Below are positions 47,390 through 60,690 of a DNA stretch of 64,000 nucleotides, piece after piece (the stretch's first letter is position 1; each line of letters opens with the position of its first letter). This DNA is from Heliocidaris tuberculata (taxonomy: Eukaryota; Echinodermata; Echinoidea; Camarodonta; Echinometridae): contig CM046845.1 of NCBI GenBank assembly GCA_025618425.1, forward strand, positions 33,415,277 through 33,479,276, read 5' to 3'. The notes under the pieces are model-generated. The model did not search any database and had not been told where the DNA came from. It saw only the letters and a program-made list of their open reading frames with translations. The translations under genes and the position numbers were made by a program.

Positions 47390-47416
47390 AAAATCAATCA
47401 ATCAATCAATCAATCA
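47390..47416. repeat. (AATC)n tail
   Basis: Six to seven AATC units directly after GGCGAATAAAATC, resembling the 3' end of a SINE or LINE on the plus strand. Confidence 0.7.
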
Positions 47417-47694
47417 AAGCAGTAGCCATCAAAGGAATTATGTTCCAGGTAATCAAGATAATTGGGAGAAGCGTGGATGCCTGTATGGAATAGGTATATA
47501 ATCTGAGACAGCAGCAGATGTTTAAAAAAAAACAGAAAGAAAACAAATACCGTATAAGTAGTACCAGCAGATTTTTTTTTTTTTAACGGTAGAAATATAT
47601 GTATTTATTTTTGATGTAGATGGCGCTCGTACTATAATGCATACAGAGCCCTACTCTAAATGCATACAGTGCCATCCATACATAGATGGCTCTG

Positions 47695-47696
<2 letters not shown>

Positions 47697-47743
<47 letters not shown>
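47697..47743. repeat. (GA)n microsatellite
   Basis: About 22 perfect GA units. Confidence 0.97.
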
Positions 47744-50163
<2,420 letters not shown>

Positions 50164-50370
50164 CATGTTGTGATATAGTTCCACGTGTTGGAATAAATGA
50201 ATAAAGAACAAAATCCTGAAAAATATCATGCTTAGTTCCAACAACAGTTTATTTACATATATAATATATATTATAATATATATTATATATATGGAGCTTT
50301 CTCCCCTTTTGTGCTTCTCCTCCTTTGTTTTCTTTTTCTCTTCTTTTATGACGTTTTATTACGTCTCTAT

Positions 50371-50374
<4 letters not shown>

Positions 50375-50412
<38 letters not shown>
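50375..50412. repeat. (CT)n microsatellite
   Basis: About 19 CT units, then CTCC-rich sequence, with G/T-rich runs at 50460-50525. Confidence 0.95.
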
Positions 50413-50414
<2 letters not shown>

Positions 50415-50654
50415 CCTTTCTGATCTCTATCATGGTTGCGCTGGTATCCATGGAGCTTTTGCGTTTGTTTTTTTGTTGTTGTTTGTTTGTTGTTGTTGTT
50501 GTTGTTTTTGTTTTTTTTTTTTGCGCTTCACGCTCTTTTGTGTCCCTACCTAATAAATTTCATCATTTCCTGATGAAGGCCTATGGCCAAAAATTCGAAT
50601 CTTTTCATCGTACAGGGACTTTTCATTCCTATTTTGTCTTTCTATACATAATAT

Positions 50655-50985
50655 AATTGTGAGAAATTAAACGAGAGAATAATGGTTGCGTAACAAAGTT
50701 CCCCAGAGCTGTCCTCCCTTTTGAAATTTTTGCAAAGGTTAAGAAAATGTTCGGTTGAAGATTTGTCAATCTGTCGGTCAATTATAGAATCTGGGGTCGC
50801 CGAAACCACTGGCAAGTCTCCGTGGTTTAGTGGTTTCTAAGCCAGTGATCCGGGTTCGATTCGGGGAGGAGACTATTTTTCAACCTTCGCAAACGTTCAA
50901 AAGGGAGGAAAGCTCTGGGGATTTTTGATTTAATCTACGCATCCTTTATTCTCTCATTTTCATTTCTCAAAAAATTATTGTAATT
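50655..50985. mobile_element. Inverted-repeat element with a tRNA-like centre
   Basis: Arms of about 100 bp are inverted copies at roughly 80% identity. The left arm holds AGAGAATAATGGTTGCGTA, CCCCAGAGCTGTCCTCCCTT and TTGCAAAGGTT; the right arm holds their complements. The centre (50815-50872) contains TGGTTTAGTGG, similar to a pol III A box, and GGTTCGATTCGG, close to a B box. CACTGGC/GCCAGTG and GTCTCC/GGAGAC pair across it. A further copy of the arm end is at 51050-51098. The spacing is too short for a real tRNA. Confidence 0.7.
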
Positions 50986-51375
50986 ATTTCCACGAGAGTT
51001 GCCAAAGCTGTTTTATATGTTTTTTACTTGTGTGTGCGTGTGTGTTTATGTATAATTGTGAGAAATGAAAATGAGAGAATAATGGTTGCGTATAGCTTAT
51101 GAATCAATATATATATAATTCATATTCCATATAGAATCCACGTGTTTGCATATGAAGACACAAAAAGTAAACAAAAATAAATAAATAAATAATCACTTGA
51201 TCAGGACACTAGGAAGTGTCGAAAATTCGTGACAGGAACAAAATAAAGTTTGATTAAAGCATGAAACGATTTTTGTTTATACTATAACATGTTTAATTTC
51301 ACGTATTAGCATTGTGCGACAAGGATAAAGGACAGTCAATGCATTTATAGCCAATCGACGTTTTATTTTATACTA

Positions 51376-52114
51376 AACACAACAACAACAAAAAAGTAAC
51401 TCCCCCCTTAATCGAAATGGCGTAACTTTTTTAACGAAAAGGTTTTGAGCAAAATAACTTGGCAGGAGTGTTTCTACACTTATTGACTAACTTTTCTGTG
51501 AAAATGAGGTTGATCCATTAAGTCATGCATGAGTGAGCAAATATTAAAGGCAAAGTTGTCACTTTTCAAAAGTCACAAGGGTCATTTTGGGGATTCTGTG
51601 AAACGAGATTTTAGCGAATTCGGCTTCTGGTTTATGTGTTTATCATCCATCGCTTGACCCCTCACACCTATCCTTTTTTCTCATTATTATGGTTGGGTGA
51701 GCACACTTTAAGAAAAAATTCAACCCTCCTGAATTTGAAATTGCAAAATCCATTCAGCTTATTAAAAAAAATAACCCTAGATATTTTTACCAAAATGTAT
51801 CATTACATGTTATGTGAACCTAAGAGGTTGTCATCGTGTCATGGTTGAGTGAGCACACTTTAAAAATCGCGCAAGAAATGCTAAAATGCACTGTTAATAC
51901 AGCATTAAAAAATGACCCTTATGACTTTTGAAAAGTGACATTTTTGCCTTTAATGTTTGCCCACTTATGCATGACTCCATGGATCAATCTCATTTTTAAA
52001 GAGAAGTTAGTCAATAAGTGTAAGAACACTCTTGCCAAGTTATTTTGCTCACAACCTTTTCGTTAAGAAGTTACGCCAATTTGATTAAGGAGGGATCTAC
52101 TTTTTTGTTGTGTT
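51376..52114. mobile_element. Long inverted-repeat element with AACACAACAACAAAAAAGTA ends
   Basis: The left arm (51376-51600) runs AACACAACAAC, AAAAAGTAACTCCCCCCTTA, GGCGTAACTT, GAGCAAAATAACTTGGCA and AAAAGTCA(C)AAGGGTCATTT. The right arm is its reverse complement up to 52114. Arms are about 200 bp. TA is present outside both ends, compatible with Tc1/mariner-type insertion. A GGTTG(A/G)GTGAGCACACTTTAA segment recurs inside. Confidence 0.87.
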
Positions 52115-52148
52115 TATTTCAGTAACTTGTATCTTAATCATGTATCTT

Positions 52149-52972
52149 CATTGGCGTATCTACGGGGGGCAGAGGGTCACGTTCCCCGGGCGGCACTTGA
52201 AGGGGGCACAAAAAACGCAAAACAGAGCAAGAAAAGGGGGAGTAATACTAGATAATTTATGGTCTTTGAGGGTTATTTGCGCCCCAGTCAAGAACAAAAT
52301 GCGTAAGAAAATGGTGTTTTATAAGGTTTGAAATGCGAAAATTTTCTAAAGCTCCCTAGCATAATTATGTTCAGGATCTCACTTTTTCGCGCCCCTAATG
52401 GCGTTTTTAAAGTGTTAACCATTAATTGACTCTAGTTGCTTCGCCCTCCCCCCTCCCCGCATAAAGCAGGAACTTGTTAAATTTTGCTCCCCAGATGGGA
52501 TATAAGTGCATAAAAAGCACTTTCGAAGTATAGAAAATTCGAAAGAAATCATAAATTTGCCTTGCAATTGGCTAGCTAAATTCCTCAAATATGTTTCTTT
52601 AGGGTTTTTATTTCATTTTGCACCCCAAAATAGGAATGTTCAAAATTTCACAAATAAATTATTGCTAGGTCGCTGTATTTCCTTGGATTTTTTTCTATAT
52701 TTAAGGGTAAAATACACAAGAAATTTCAATTTGAGGGGTAAAAAGGAAAAAAAAAAGAAATCTGCATCTCGGTCGCGTTGCTCCCTCGCTTATACAATAA
52801 TGCTTCAAATTTAGGCTATAACAACCGCGGGGTATGTGCCTCAAAACGCATTTTCACGTAGTGTCATCATTTTCTAAATTAAAAACCCTCATTAATCTGA
52901 GTTTGGGCATGGGGGGGGGGGCGCAGATTTGATAGTTTGCCCCTGGGGCCAGAATACCTAGATACGCCACTG
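52149..52972. mobile_element. hAT-type MITE with CAGTGGCGTATCT ends and perfect 8-bp duplication
   Basis: The ends CATTGGCGTATCT and, inverted, AGATACGCCACTG are flanked by TGTATCTT at 52141-52148 and 52973-52980. 824 bp; no transposase frame. The interior has G-runs and fragments such as GGGGGGCAGAG near both ends. The terminal CAGTGGCGTA links it to the 6575 and 16598 elements. Confidence 0.9.
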
Positions 52973-53639
52973 TGTATCTTACTCCTGACGTAGATGTTAT
53001 TAGATGTTATTAGGAACGTCGTAATTTCGAGAAATAAATACGCTGCCGTAATGTATAGGATATTCGGGCGCCTCAATGCATTATAGCCTAAAGAAAAAAA
53101 CTCACATTCGGGCATATCGGTTCCCAGGTGCCAAAATATATGAGGATACTCTTGCAACTTAATGCTCGAATATGATGGAGGTTGCCCGAATATCTGAACT
53201 TTAAAAATTTCGGGGGGGGGGGTTGAAGCCCCTCCTTGTACGCCTCATGATCGGGGTATCTTTGCACAACATGTTTAGGATAGCTTCCTGGAGCATGTTT
53301 GAAACATATTACAGAATATTCATTTTTTTTCTTTTTATAACACATTTTTAATAGAACATAATTTCTACAGTATGACTTTCAAGTAAGTTTATTATTAGAC
53401 GAGAGAGCTTAACGACGGAGCGGAAAATTTTGCTCATAATATTGAAATTTTGCATTCAGTCATGCCTACTTGTATAGGCTTCAGTTAGATAATAACCTTG
53501 CGAGGGGGGGGGGGGGAGACAAAAGGATTTTTCCCTTTGTCATTCCTTCATACTCGTTTTGGTTTAATGTTTTAAATATTTATGACCTGTATTTATATCA
53601 ATGCGCAATGTTTTTATGTATAATACGCATATTTTTATC

Positions 53640-54122
53640 ATTCTAGTTCCTGAATCAATTCCAAATTACTATAATCTTAATGAACAAATTCATCATTATG
53701 AAACAAGAAACTTACATAATTATCATTTACCTAAGATTTTATACCTAAGATTTGGAATGACTTGCCAACTTCACCATAATTAAAGTAAGCCCATAGTTGA
53801 ATATATTAAAAAAAGCATCTTAAACGTCATTTACTTGATAAGTAATTATATAATGTGTGCGCGCGTGTGTGTGTCTATATTGATTGCTTATTTTTTAAGA
53901 ACCTATTCTTTTTTTCTCCTTTGGACTTTTTTTTTTATAAGGCACTGCCTTCCTGCCTAGTTCCTAATACTTCCATACTGTTTATAATTATGTTCACTGG
54001 ATTTATTTTGCATTCCTATATATTGTATTGTATATCCTCACTTGGTTGTATTTTATTGTTTTATGTACGCTGTACAAATGTATTTTCTTGTTTTTATGGA
54101 GTATTGAATAAATGAATTGAAT
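53640..54122 (+). pseudogene. LINE 3' remnant (RT C-terminus and tail)
   Basis: On the plus strand, 53675-53780 gives NEQIHHYETRNLHNYHLPKI and, after a short duplication of ATTTTATACCTAAG, FGM. This resembles the HYNTRNxxNYxxP...WNxLP segment that ends many CR1/Jockey-like ORF2 proteins. The sequence then ends in GAATAAATGAATTGAATGGAAT (54101-54122), a typical LINE tail. Confidence 0.7.
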
Positions 54123-54893
54123 GGAATACCGAAAAATCCCGTACCCCACAAAAAAATCTAGGGTCTTGATGTAGACTGGGTTCCTACATGCAGCACAATG
54201 AGGCCTACATACACTGCATTAATTTATTGAAGTAAGTGCGAGTGAGCGTTGCGATCGACTTAATTTCAGTAAAACTATACGTATTTTAGAGCACAAAAAT
54301 TAAAATGATTGATGTCACGAAACCTTCTTTCGTACTGTGTGAAGAGGACCATGCATAAAAAGACGTTGTCCTCTCTTTTTGCAGAAACACCTCCCCTCCC
54401 CCACAGTCACTAGAGACATATAGCGAAAACAATATTCTGAAATTTTGAGGCCTCGTATTTTCGAGGAAAAGAATAGCTTATCATACATCGTTTTGTAATA
54501 ACTATTTTGCTATAGTCTTGTGAGGGGCCCCATAAAGCACTGAGGGGACAAAATAGATTATTGCAAGAAAGAAAATTTATATTATTGCGTGCCATCATCC
54601 GCATACACGAAAACGGATAAGAAGGGTACTTTTTCAGCATTAGGCGGGTAACCCGCGGGTTACGCGTTTAGGGTATCAAAAACAGCAAAAATCAAGAAAA
54701 AGGGTATCAAATTCAGAGGTGAAATGAAATGCAGGGATGAAAATATAGTTCGGTAATGTTTTTCAAATGAGGTTAAATTTCTTTTACGGTTCCTTTTTGG
54801 CTAAAAAAGGGTCTATGATGATGATGTAATCCTCAAATATAATACCACGCAAGATATAAAATCGCCGTTAAGGGTATAAAAATGGTTACATGT
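54123..54893. other. Gene-free stretch
   Basis: Two AGGGTATCAAA words (54670-54712) and a palindromic GGGTAACCCGCGGGTTACGC segment (54646-54665). A further AGGGTATCAAA lies at 56625, on the other side of the foldback element. No exon recognised. Confidence 0.5.
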
Positions 54894-56598
54894 CGTTTTT
54901 CCGAAGGTTCGTATTTCCGAAGGTTCATAATTCGGATAGGTTAGTTATTCCGAAGGTTCGTAATTCCGAAGGCTCGTTACTCCGAAGGTCCGTAATTCTG
55001 AAGGTTCGTTTTTCCGAAAATGAAAGAGGGTTCATAATTCCGAAGGTTCGAATTTCCGAAAATGAAATAGGGTTCATAATTCCGAAAATGACATAGGGTT
55101 CGTAATTCCGAAAATGAAATAGGGTTCGTAATTCCGAAAATGAAGTAGGGTTCGTAATTCCGAAAATGAATGAGGGTACCTGAAAAGGAGGGAGGTGGAC
55201 CAATATAAGTGAGCAGCCCCCCCCCCCCCTCTCCATATCAAGGGTCCAAAAAAGGAGGGAGATAAAAGAGAAAAGGAAACTATTACAGAATAAGAACCAG
55301 TGAATTATCTGGCGGCCGCCGGATAATTCTATCTTTCCTTATATGTTATTGTTTGTTTTTCCTTCTATCTTCTTCTCTTTCTAACTTTCCTCATGTTATT
55401 CTTTGTTTGTATCCTTCTTTCATTTCCTCTTTCTAACATAACATAACGGAAGATAGAATTATCAGGAGGCCAGCCAGAAAATTCTCTCTTTCCTTATAAT
55501 TATGGTATTTTCTTTATCTTAATATTCACTTTCCATCTTTCCTTATCTTATTATTTGTTCTATTCTTTTATATTTGCCTTTGCCTTTGCCTTTGTTTTTA
55601 TCCTATCGTTTCCTATTTTTAACATAATGAAAATAGAGAGAGAAAATGAAAGAATAAAAAAAGAATAACACAAGGAAAGATAGAAAGAGAAGAAGATAGA
55701 AGAAACTTAAACAAAGAATAACACAATGAAAATAGAATGAGGAAATGATAGGATAAAAACAAATAAAAACATAAGGAAAGATAGAAGGAAAAGATAAAAG
55801 AATAAAACAAAGAATAAAATAAGGAAAGATAGAAAGTGAAGAAGATAGAAGGAAAATAACAATATAGGAAATACAGAATTATCTGGCGGCCGCCAAATAA
55901 TTCTTGACTATTTTCCCTTAATATGTTTTGTTGTAGATAGAAAGAGGAAATGAAAGAAGGATAAAAACAAATAATAACATAAGGAAAGATAGAAAAAGAA
56001 GAAGATAGAAGGAAAAACAAAGAAAAGATAGAAAGAGGAAATGAAAGAAGGATAAAAACATATAATAACATATAAGGAAAGGCCGCCAGATAATTCACTG
56101 GATCTTATTCTGTAATTGTTTGTTTCCCCTCTTTTTTCTCTCTCCCTTTTTTCTTGACCCTTGATATGGAGGGGGGGGGGGGCTGCTCAGTCGTTTTGAT
56201 CCCCCTCCCTCCTTTTTAGGTACCTTATTTCATTTTCGGAATTATGAACCCTATTTCATTTTCGGAATTACGAACCCAATTTCATTTTCGGAATTATGAA
56301 CCCTATTTCATTTTCGCAATCATGAACACTTTTTTTTATTTTCGGAAATACGAACCCAATTTCATTTTCGGAATTATGAACCCTTTTTCATTTTCGGAAT
56401 TATGAACCTTAGGAAATATGAACCCTAATTTATTTTTGGGAATTATGAACCTTCGGATAAACGAACCTTCGGAATAATGCAACAAATGTTCGGAATTATG
56501 AACCCTTTTTCATTTTCGGAAATATGAACCACCAGGCATGGGAAATTTGTGTTTCGGAATTGTGAACCTTCGGAAAAACGAACCTTCGGAAAAACGAG
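54894..56598. mobile_element. Foldback (FB/TU-like) element with tandem-repeat arms
   Basis: The left end CGTTTTTCCGAAGGTTCG is the inverse of the right end CGAACCTTCGGAAAAACG. Outer arms are tandem units: 16-bp ATTCCGAAGGTTCGTA in the left arm, and about 26-bp units containing ATTCCGAAAATGAAATAGGG in both arms (inverted on the right). Inner arms share GAGCAGCCCC + C-run, CCATATCAAGGGTC and AATAAGA(A)CCAGTGAATTATC. The centre (55330-56080) consists of pyrimidine- and purine-rich repeats of the word AAGGAAAGATAGAA. Four copies of a GAATTATCtGGcGGCCGCC motif mark internal boundaries. No protein coding. Confidence 0.88.
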
Positions 56599-57424
56599 TG
56601 TTAGACGGGTTTCCCTGTACAGGGTATCAAAACTATTCCTATTGCAATCCCCGTTTATAGGGTACTTTTCAGAAAGTGATTTACGCGGATGATGTACATG
56701 GGTGTACAGGTTTCAATGAGACATGCCCCCCCCCCCGCGCCCCCCCTCCCCCCGCCCGGGCTTGAAACCTTGCATTTCACAGCACTATGAAAATCTATTA
56801 GGCTCCAGGAAAAAGGAGGCAAATGCTTCTGTGGGGGGGGGGGGGTAATTGCCCCCTCCACGACAATAGTATTGCGATCAGCTTTCTAGTACTCTAAAAG
56901 GCGAGGTTGTTTTAAGAAATTGTAATTTTGATTTGATGAAGCCCCGGGGGGGGGGGGGTCTGTCCTCATTGCAAGGGGGGTATCAGGCGTGACCAGAGAC
57001 TCGCCAAAAGCACCCTAAACAAGTATTAACGTGATGCAAAAAATACACCCTAAATAAGTATCATTACGTGTAATTTGCTACCCTAAGTAAGTAATCATTT
57101 TTTGTAAACCACTAAGCAAGTAATAACCAGTTTTTCCTACCCCTAACCAAATAACAACAATTTTTTATACCCTAAGCAAGTAAAAACATTTTACTTTCCT
57201 TGCATGAGGCCCTTGATCAGGCAGTCTAAATAATTTGTAAATACTAACCCGGAAATTCTAATCATGATTACGGAACATTCATGAAACTTCCCTTCACACC
57301 GGGACTTCACATCAATCAACATCCATTTAATAATTACTCAAAAAAGACATGTTCTTAAGTGTAATTATCTTTACTTTTGATTTAATTCCATTAAGTTAAG
57401 ATATCAAATTACACACTTATTAGA

Positions 57425-57480
57425 TTTCATGTGTGTTTTTTTGTTTGTTTGTTTGTTTGTTTGTTTGTTTATTTGTTTGA
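57425..57480. repeat. (GTTT)n microsatellite
   Basis: TTTG/GTTT units over about 45 bp, just left of the nested MITE. Confidence 0.9.
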
Positions 57481-57496
57481 CGTATGGCCTGGGGAT

Positions 57497-57654
57497 CGGG
57501 CTAACTCGGCACTAGGGCGAACTCGGCACTGCGAGGCGACTGTGTTTCAAGAGTCCACGCTAACACCGTCTCAACACAAGTACTTTGCGATCAATTCAAC
57601 TCTGTGCGCGATTTCCCCCCAAGGCCGAGTTCGCCCTAGTGCCGAGTTAGCCCG
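57497..57654. mobile_element. Small palindromic MITE nested in the 56943 element
   Basis: A 31-base inverted end, CGGGCTAACTCGGCACTAGG then GCGAACTCGGC, is matched almost perfectly at the right end. 158 bp; spacer of about 96 bp. No clear target-site duplication. Confidence 0.85.
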
Positions 57655-57991
57655 CGAATAATGATCCAGTTTATGTTGATTTATGCAAAACAGGCTATGA
57701 CGTCAGCTTCAGCTAAAAATGGTGATTTTAACTTGTTTTAGTGTTGAATGACCCTAAGTACGTAAGTTGATTTTTTATGACCCTAAATGCGTAAATCATC
57801 ACTTTGAAAAAGATACCCTTTTTCTTGATTTTTGGTGATTTTGAGACCCTATTCACGTTACGTACGTAACGTGCCCGATCTTGAAAAACAACCCTTTTTA
57901 CGTGATTTTTTGGTCGCGCCTGATACCCCCCCTTGCAATGAGGACAGACCCCCCCCCCCCCCGGGGATGAAGCACTGTGGCAAATAACGGG

Positions 57992-58053
<62 letters not shown>

Positions 58054-58132
58054 AGAGAGAATGAGAGAGAGAGAGAGAGAGGAGGAGGAGAGAGAGAGAG
58101 GAGAGAGAGAGAGGGGGGGGGGGGGGGGGGGT
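57992..58132. repeat. (GA)n tract with G-run
   Basis: GA repeats with GAAT and GGA interruptions (57992-58110), followed by a G homopolymer of about 18 (58113-58131). Confidence 0.97.
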
Positions 58133-58424
58133 AGCGATCTATAACGGGCCCGACATAATGTTCCAGCGGCGATAGACCGGTTCGGTAATGTATTCAAATT
58201 TTTGTTCTTGACAACTTGAAAGCTTGCCCGAGGCTTTCCGGGCATAGCAACAAGTTATGTATGCAAACTGGATTCCAAGCATTTGAGGCTTATTATAAAA
58301 AGCAGGTTAATGGAATAGCTGGTCACTAGGTGCACATGCAGAGAAGAAATGTGAATAAATGTGTATACATTACAGAACCGGTCTATTGCTCCTATACCAA
58401 CCGAATACCAAACTTGAACCCTGG

Positions 58425-58495
58425 ACCAAACACCATATCCTAAACCAAACACCATACCCTAAACCAAACCCTAACCCTAACCCTAACCCTAAAAC
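58425..58495. repeat. Interstitial telomere-like (CCCTAA)n
   Basis: Four perfect CCCTAA hexamers at 58469-58492, preceded by degenerate units (ATCCTAAACC, ACCCTAAACC). The repeat is the vertebrate/echinoderm-type telomere hexamer (TTAGGG on the minus strand). Confidence 0.85.
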
Positions 58496-58779
58496 CCGGC
58501 CATTACTGCAACAAATTATAGTACTGTTTGAGGAGATAAAGTCTGGAGCACCATGTCGAAGAGCATTCTGTCCGGAGCACCTATGATCCAACGGTGGGTG
58601 GGGGGGGGGGGTGGGAAGGGGTGTGTCCCGGCCCCCAGTCAGACCTTTCATTTCACTAACATACTCCCTTGTATTAGTTAAATAATGTCAAATGAAATCT
58701 GCGCTAAAAGTGGAATTGAAGGAATTAAAGGAAAAGAAAAGAAAATAGGCCTATGGTCTGGATTTGTATTCTTATTACT

Positions 58780-59408
58780 ATACAGTGTATTACAAAAGGA
58801 ACCACCGCAGTCCGATTTTCCCGCACGAATAGAAGTTAGCGCGCGCTCCAAACAGCTGATGACTGTACGTACGTCGAATGGCAATTTGTTATGATCGCCG
58901 CGCGCGCTGCTGCTGCTCTGTGCTTTGTACTTCGGAATAACAACCGGAAAAAGTGGAATTACGCCTGTTTTTTACTATTTCCCGATCATCATTACGTCTG
59001 CCTTGTGTTTGGAATTCGAAGAAAATATATATTTGTTGCGTGTTTATGTAATATTGTAACATTACCAACATGATTCAAATATCATTGGGAATCTGAAGAA
59101 GGGTGGAATTGTAGCTCTTTTGACTTGCTTGCTGCGGCGATCTTAGTCAACGCGTATGTACGTCATCGACTAGACTGAATTCGCATCGCCGGCGATCATA
59201 CTGCACAATCTCGCCACATTCCTAAATGAACATCGCCTCCACTGTTCCAGTTACGCATGGTATCATAATTGTGTCCTTATGATTTACTCCTAAAATGTTG
59301 ACGATAATTGACTGTAAATTCAACGGAGTGGACTGATATTGATAGGTACGCTATCTGACACTGGGAGACTATTTTTCATTTTGAAGAACACCAAAGTTTT
59401 GAAGAAGT
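58780..59408 (+). promoter_or_regulatory. Probable CMIP promoter and 5' UTR
   Basis: CpG-rich in contrast to its surroundings (GATCGCCGCGCGCGCTGC at 58893-58910, GCGCGCGCTCC at 58839, CGCATCGCCGGCGATC at 59180). No TATA box evident. The transcription start cannot be placed from sequence alone. Confidence 0.4.
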
Positions 59409-59600
59409 ATGGGATTCTCTGGAGCTTATGGACCCGACTGTGGAGAACTAAAATACAAATTGATCCACGAAAGCGGCATACAAATTTGCCGAATAAACCA
59501 TGCCAATACAGTTGTGAACAAAATCTTGAATTTAAAATTCATGCGAAGATGGGAAACTCATCAATTAGTATTGGGGGATACAACAATATATTCTAGAAAT
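59409..59600 (+). CDS. CMIP: CMIP (c-Maf-inducing protein family), first coding exon
   Basis: ATG at 59409, then 64 residues up to a GTGAGT donor at 59601 (phase 0). After a short variable lead (MGFSGAYGPDCGE) comes KYKLIHESGIQICRINHANT, then VVNKILNLKFMRRWETHQLV and LGDTTIYSRN. This lines up with the start of the CMIP PH domain: human CMIP has RYKLLQEGDIQVC, SKILTSKFLRRWEPHHL and LADN in the same order and spacing. CMIP is a cytosolic/nuclear signalling adaptor with a PH domain and C-terminal leucine-rich repeats. The human protein has a longer N-terminal lead. The second exon (GYMENS..WENAPKYCLQL-like) was not found before 64000, so the first intron is over 4.4 kb. Confidence 0.88.
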
Positions 59601-59929
59601 GTGAGTAGACCTATTTTTCATTGACTTGCAAAACCATGACCATTGATTGAAAAGTATGAATGTAGTCTGTAGAACGTAGAGAGTCTAGAGTGAGTCAAGA
59701 TAAGAGCATCATGATTAAACTGGATATTATGCATGAAACATTGAAGATGGTGAAAGTGATGAGGAATGTTGGTTAATATGCCTGGCAATTAATAGTTGAA
59801 GTTACTGTGATAGTAAGGAATGAAGGCAGTTCATTCTGAATGGGGATCTTGTTCATGGTTTTTTATTTTACTTTCTCAATTTTTATCACATGAGTCATAA
59901 TATCGCCATGATCACAGTCATCTCTAGTT

Positions 59930-60690
59930 TACATCACATCATCATCAACGCCACCACCTTCAACAATTATCTCGCCATCCTCGTCCTCATCCTTGTAATT
60001 ATCCTATCATCACCATCATCACCAACATCATCACCACCACCATCATTCACATCACCACCACCACCACCACCACCATCACATCACACACACCACCACCACC
60101 ACCACCACCACCACCACCACCACCACCATCATTCACATCATCACCACCACCACCACCACCACACCACCACCACCACCACCACCACATTCACATCACCACC
60201 ACCACCACCACCCACCACCACCACCACCACCACCACCATCATTCACATCACCACCACACCACCACCACCACCACCACCACCACCACCACCACTACCACCA
60301 CCACCATCATTCACATCATCACCATCATTCACATCATCACCGCCACCATCCTCATCATTTGCATTATCATCATCATCATTATCATCAGTCATCAGTCATC
60401 ACCAGCATCATCACCATCACCACCACCACCACCACCAGCCATGCCACCATCCTCCTCCGCCACCTCATCATTTTCATCATTCTCATCATTCTCATCATCA
60501 TTCTCATAACAATCACCATCAACATCATCATCAGTCTAATTATCATCATTCTCTCCATTATTACCATCTCTGTTGTAATCATCATTCTCATCATTCTCAT
60601 CTTCATCAACATAATCATTGTCATCTCAATATCATTCTCAATTCTCATCACCATCATCATCATCATCATAGTCAGCTTCATCTTTATCAT
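59930..60690. repeat. (CAC/CAT)n trinucleotide array
   Basis: CCA/CAC units are dominant at 60010-60310, grading into CAT units with ATTCACATCACC interruptions. The long His/Pro/Thr frame over it is a repeat translation. Confidence 0.95.

Larger units (their letters stand above)
56943..57965. mobile_element. Inverted-repeat element, CCCGGGGG ends, 8-bp duplication GATGAAGC
   Basis: The left end is CCCGGGGG + G-run, TCTGTCCTCATTGCAAGG and GGGGTATCAGGCGTGACCA. The right end is its complement. GATGAAGC flanks both sides (56935-56942 and 57966-57973). 1023 bp. The interior holds repeats around ACCCTAAGCAAGTAAT and a smaller inverted-repeat element at 57497-57654. hAT-like by duplication length; no transposase. 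Confidence 0.88.

Noticed and set aside
46846..47397. Lys/Glu-rich frame (minus) and Leu/Ser/Val-rich frame (plus)
   Set aside because: Both read the TTC/TAG/TTA compound microsatellite.
50810..50872. tRNA gene
   Set aside because: A- and B-box-like words are present, but they are too close together and no full cloverleaf forms; it sits at the centre of an inverted-repeat element.
54894..55190. CRISPR-like regular repeats
   Set aside because: Units are directly adjacent tandem copies without unique spacers, lie in an inverted-repeat transposon, and the genome is eukaryotic.
54925..55236. Repetitive FGITN/SELRTF frame on the minus strand
   Set aside because: Translation of the tandem arm repeat of the foldback element.
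58685..59073. Overlapping open frames on both strands upstream of CMIP
   Set aside because: Short, without homology, in the CpG-rich probable promoter/5' UTR.
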